From assembly GCA_002373595.1 (NCBI GenBank), contig DFKT01000002.1:1-16810 (forward strand): DNA of 16,810 bases, written 5' to 3'. The translations under genes and the position numbers were made by a program. The notes below the pieces were generated by a model that saw only the letters and a program-made list of their open reading frames with translations, searched no databases and had not been told where the DNA came from. Below are positions 14,551-16,810 of this stretch, in pieces; the first letter of the stretch is position 1; each line of letters starts with the position of its first letter. The stretch is from Lachnospiraceae bacterium UBA3638 (GTDB lineage: Bacteria > Bacillota > Clostridia > Lachnospirales > Lachnospiraceae).

Positions 14551-16593
14551 TTATACTCTCTCAAATACAGGCATATAATCCATCGGAGCATTTACTTTTA
14601 CGCTCTGTCCGCCCTCGTATTCCTTACCCGCATTCTCAGGAGCATCAGCAGAGAGCTTCCACTTAGCACCTGCAGGGAGATATACTTCACGTACTCTCTC
14701 GCCGAGCTTAAAGATGGGCGCTGCGAGGTACTTCTCACCAAACATATACTCATCCTGGATATCCCAGCACTTCTCGTCCCCGGGGAACTCATAGAAAAGA
14801 GTCCTGATAAGAGGTGATCCGTTCTTGGACGCTTCATCGTAGAGGTCCTTTATATAATCATGCATCGCGATACGGATATCGTAATACTTCTTCATAATCT
14901 TGTAATTGTCCTCGCCGTAGCTCCAGAGCTCGTTGGACTGACCGGTGTGAAGATATCCGCCGCCCCAATCCCTGTCATCAAGAGGCGGGATATTGTAAGG
15001 GCCTCTGTCTCCGTGCATACGAAGGACTGCGGAGTAAACAGCGAACTGATACCATCTGATGAGAAGTTCCCTGAAATTGGGATCATTTACATCATCGGTC
15101 ATGAAGCCTCCGATATCTGTCGTCCACCAGGGGATACCTGCGATACCCATGTTGAGTCCGCACTGTACCTGATCGTAGAATGCTTCAAAGGTACTCGGAA
15201 CATCACCCGACCATACGACATTGCCGTACTTCTGGCTGCCTGCCCATGCGCATCTGAGGAGATTTACAGCACCGCCGTTCTTGCAGGTCTCCATCTTGTC
15301 AAAGAATATGCGGCTGTACATCTGAGGATACATATTGCTGCACTCAAGCGCCGGCATATCGTAATAGCGATAATTCTCGAAATCATATACACCGTAGTCA
15401 GGCTCGGAGTTATCAAGCCAGAATGCATCTATGCCGAGATCGTAATAATTCTTCCTGCATACTTCCCACACATACTCCCTCGTTGCGGGATTGAAGGGAT
15501 CTATCTCTACGCAGTCACCCTGATAATCATAGGTCTGCATAGCACCGCGCTCAGTCTTGATGAGGAGTCCGCGCTCTGCCATGGGATAGAAATTCTCACT
15601 CTTCCTGTCGACAGAGGGCCATACGGATACGATGACCTTGATGCCCATAGAGTGCAATTCATCAACCATAGCTTTGGGATCCGGCCAATACTTCTTATCG
15701 AACTTCCAATCGCCCTGTACGGTCCAGTGGAAGAAATCGATAACGATCTGATCGATCTTGATCCCCTCTTTCTTATACGCTCTTGCGACTTCGAGGACTT
15801 CATCCTGAGTACGATAACGGAGCTTGCACTGCCAGAGACCCATGAGATCCTCAGGGAACTTCGGTGCGCGTCCGGTTACATCGGTGTAATTCTTAAGGAT
15901 AGCCTTTGGAGTATCCGCAACGGTTATCCAGTAATCCATCTGCTTCGTAGCACGAGCGATCCAGTTGGTGTAGTTCTTTCCGAAGGTTACGCTTCCTACT
16001 GCCGGATTGTTCCAGAGAAGTCCGTATCCGAGATTGGAAATCATGAAAGGTACGGAAATCTGCGAGTTACGCTGTGCGAGCTCGAGAGTACATCCTTTCA
16101 GATCGAGGTAGGGTTGCTGATACTGGCCCATTCCGTATATCTTTTCTTTATCGTTTGACTCGAATTTGAGATCGAGAGAATATTCCGAAGCGCCGAAAAC
16201 GCCCTTCCATTCACGGTTTACGACCTTGAGGCATCTGCTCTCCCTGGAAAGCGTACCGTCATAACTCCTGTAGTACTCGCGAAGGACAAGTTCATCGTCC
16301 TTGTAGATGGAGATGATTCCTGCATGATTGACTATCGCTTTGATACGGCCGTTCTCAACGGATGCGATGGGAACCTTGGAGATATTGCCGTCCCCGTCCC
16401 AGTGATCCTCCTCATATATCCTTACCTTTGCAGCATTTCTCTCAACACTCTCGGTAAGTGCCCAATCTCTCTCGCTAAATTCAGGGAACATCGTCGCACG
16501 CACACGAAATGCGTCCGTTCCCCAGCTCTCGATAATGAGAGTTTCGCCGTTTCTCGTAGCGATAAGGCGTCCTTTTTTCTCTTCAAATCTCAT
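14551..16593 (-). CDS. Glycoside hydrolase family 31, probable alpha-xylosidase
   Basis: A 680-residue retaining alpha-glycosidase, complete for a YicI-type GH31 enzyme. Residues 1-240 are the N-terminal beta-sandwich and linker. The catalytic barrel runs from about 245 to 590, with the subsite segment DFFHWTVQGDWKFD (286-299), the nucleophile in FWLDNSEPD (D394), NLLRCAWAGSQKYG, the acid/base in VWSGDVPSTF (D464), and GIPWWTTDIGGF. C-terminal beta domains follow (YMFGEKYLAAPIF ... REVYLPAGAKW). The pattern fits alpha-xylosidases, which remove alpha-1,6-xylose from xyloglucan oligosaccharides; alpha-glucosidase activity cannot be excluded. No signal peptide is present, so the substrate must be imported or made inside the cell. 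AAGGAGGA lies 7 nt before the ATG, and a good promoter is at 16633-16661. It is the first gene of the six-gene cluster. Confidence 0.93.
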   Translation of the reverse strand: MRFEEKKGRLIATRNGETLIIESWGTDAFRVRATMFPEFSERDWALTESVERNAAKVRIYEEDHWDGDGNISKVPIASVENGRIKAIVNHAGIISIYKDDELVLREYYRSYDGTLSRESRCLKVVNREWKGVFGASEYSLDLKFESNDKEKIYGMGQYQQPYLDLKGCTLELAQRNSQISVPFMISNLGYGLLWNNPAVGSVTFGKNYTNWIARATKQMDYWITVADTPKAILKNYTDVTGRAPKFPEDLMGLWQCKLRYRTQDEVLEVARAYKKEGIKIDQIVIDFFHWTVQGDWKFDKKYWPDPKAMVDELHSMGIKVIVSVWPSVDRKSENFYPMAERGLLIKTERGAMQTYDYQGDCVEIDPFNPATREYVWEVCRKNYYDLGIDAFWLDNSEPDYGVYDFENYRYYDMPALECSNMYPQMYSRIFFDKMETCKNGGAVNLLRCAWAGSQKYGNVVWSGDVPSTFEAFYDQVQCGLNMGIAGIPWWTTDIGGFMTDDVNDPNFRELLIRWYQFAVYSAVLRMHGDRGPYNIPPLDDRDWGGGYLHTGQSNELWSYGEDNYKIMKKYYDIRIAMHDYIKDLYDEASKNGSPLIRTLFYEFPGDEKCWDIQDEYMFGEKYLAAPIFKLGERVREVYLPAGAKWKLSADAPENAGKEYEGGQSVKVNAPMDYMPVFERV

Positions 16594-16632
16594 AAATATT
16601 TCCTCCTTGGAAATTTATACACATATACAGAT

Positions 16633-16661
16633 ATTTTACTAAAATACGGGGGTAAAGTAAA
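16633..16661 (-). promoter_or_regulatory. Promoter of the GH31-led gene cluster
   Basis: On the minus strand TTTACT (plus 16656-16661) is followed after 17 bp by TAAAAT (plus 16633-16638), giving a transcript start about 35 nt before the GH31 ATG. It lies in the 74-bp gap after the polymerase gene. No convincing catabolite-repression or other palindromic operator is seen beside it. Confidence 0.6.
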
Positions 16662-16667
16662 CGAAAT

Positions 16668-16810
16668 TTAAGCTTTATGGCCACCGACCTGGCCGTTTCT
16701 TTCGATGGTCGTGGCACCTTCCTGCAGGCTCATTCCCTTAAGCACGGCGTTCTTTCCAAACCTGTGCTGAAGCTCCAAAGTAGCCTCCTGCAGAGCACGT
16801 TCTTTATCAA
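16668..16810 (-). CDS. Y-family (UmuC/DinB-type) DNA polymerase, C-terminal end
   Basis: Only the last 47 codons are in the window, ending at the TAA at 16668-16670. They read DKERALQEATLELQHRFGKN, then AVLKGMSLQEGATTIERNGQ and VGGHKA. This closing sequence, with KG(M)xxxEGATTxERNxQxGGHKA, is typical of Clostridial Y-family translesion polymerases of the UmuC/DinB group, where it follows the little-finger domain and may include a clamp-binding segment. The catalytic palm is outside the window, so pol IV and pol V type cannot be separated. No terminator is visible between its stop and the GH31 promoter 7 nt away, so some read-through into the glycan cluster is possible. Confidence 0.8.
   Translation of the reverse strand, partial: DKERALQEATLELQHRFGKNAVLKGMSLQEGATTIERNGQVGGHKA

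Noticed and set aside
14860..16158. Long 432-codon open frame on the plus strand
   Set aside because: It is antisense to the catalytic barrel of the GH31 gene, whose frame has both catalytic motifs. It has no ribosome binding site, and its protein shows no recognisable domain.
16639..16670. Possible catabolite-repression (cre) site near the GH31 promoter (GTAAACG core)
   Set aside because: The right half-site is missing, so there is no two-fold symmetry matching the cre consensus.

Overview
The window reads as chromosomal DNA of an anaerobic, low-to-mid-GC Firmicute of class Clostridia, most likely a Lachnospiraceae/Oscillospirales-type gut or rumen bacterium. The grounds are the gene order dgt-dnaG-rpoD-trmK, strong GGAGG-type ribosome binding sites, a sigma-A core of Firmicute type, a tRNA without encoded CCA, and a Y-family polymerase C-terminus typical of Clostridia. 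No species is claimed. All protein genes lie on the minus strand; only the tRNA is on the plus strand. No CRISPR array, rRNA, insertion sequence or prophage gene was seen.

Layout, left to right. (1) Positions 1-4632, a macromolecular-synthesis operon read right to left: a dGTPase-like HD hydrolase, DNA primase (TTG start), the primary sigma factor with an unusually long N-terminus, and the start of TrmK (tRNA m1A22 methyltransferase), cut by the window edge. (2) Positions 4633-5091, a 459-bp gap between divergent genes. It is dominated by a roughly 220-bp imperfect palindrome whose outer arms are a perfect 23-bp inverted repeat, followed by a textbook promoter and a leader hairpin. (3) tRNA-Leu(CAG) at 5092-5175 with a strong terminator that probably also serves the converging gene. 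(4) A FliD-C-like protein gene with its own promoter, and a TetR-family regulator with its own promoter and candidate operators.

(5) Positions 6782-16593, six tightly spaced genes probably transcribed together from a promoter at 16633-16661. In transcription order they are: a cytoplasmic GH31 enzyme (probable alpha-xylosidase), a membrane-anchored SGNH hydrolase with an unrecognised N-terminal domain, a polytopic DUF6044/YkoS-like protein, a CE2-like SGNH esterase without a signal peptide, a PlsC-type acyltransferase carrying a zinc ribbon, and a second polytopic GT-C-like protein with a large extracytoplasmic tail. Together they suggest glycan or glycolipid assembly or remodelling, with acyl groups added and removed, coupled to intracellular glycoside hydrolysis. 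This combination is the best candidate in the window for an undescribed system. The TetR gene directly downstream could control it. (6) At the right edge lies the C-terminus of a Y-family (UmuC/DinB-type) DNA polymerase.
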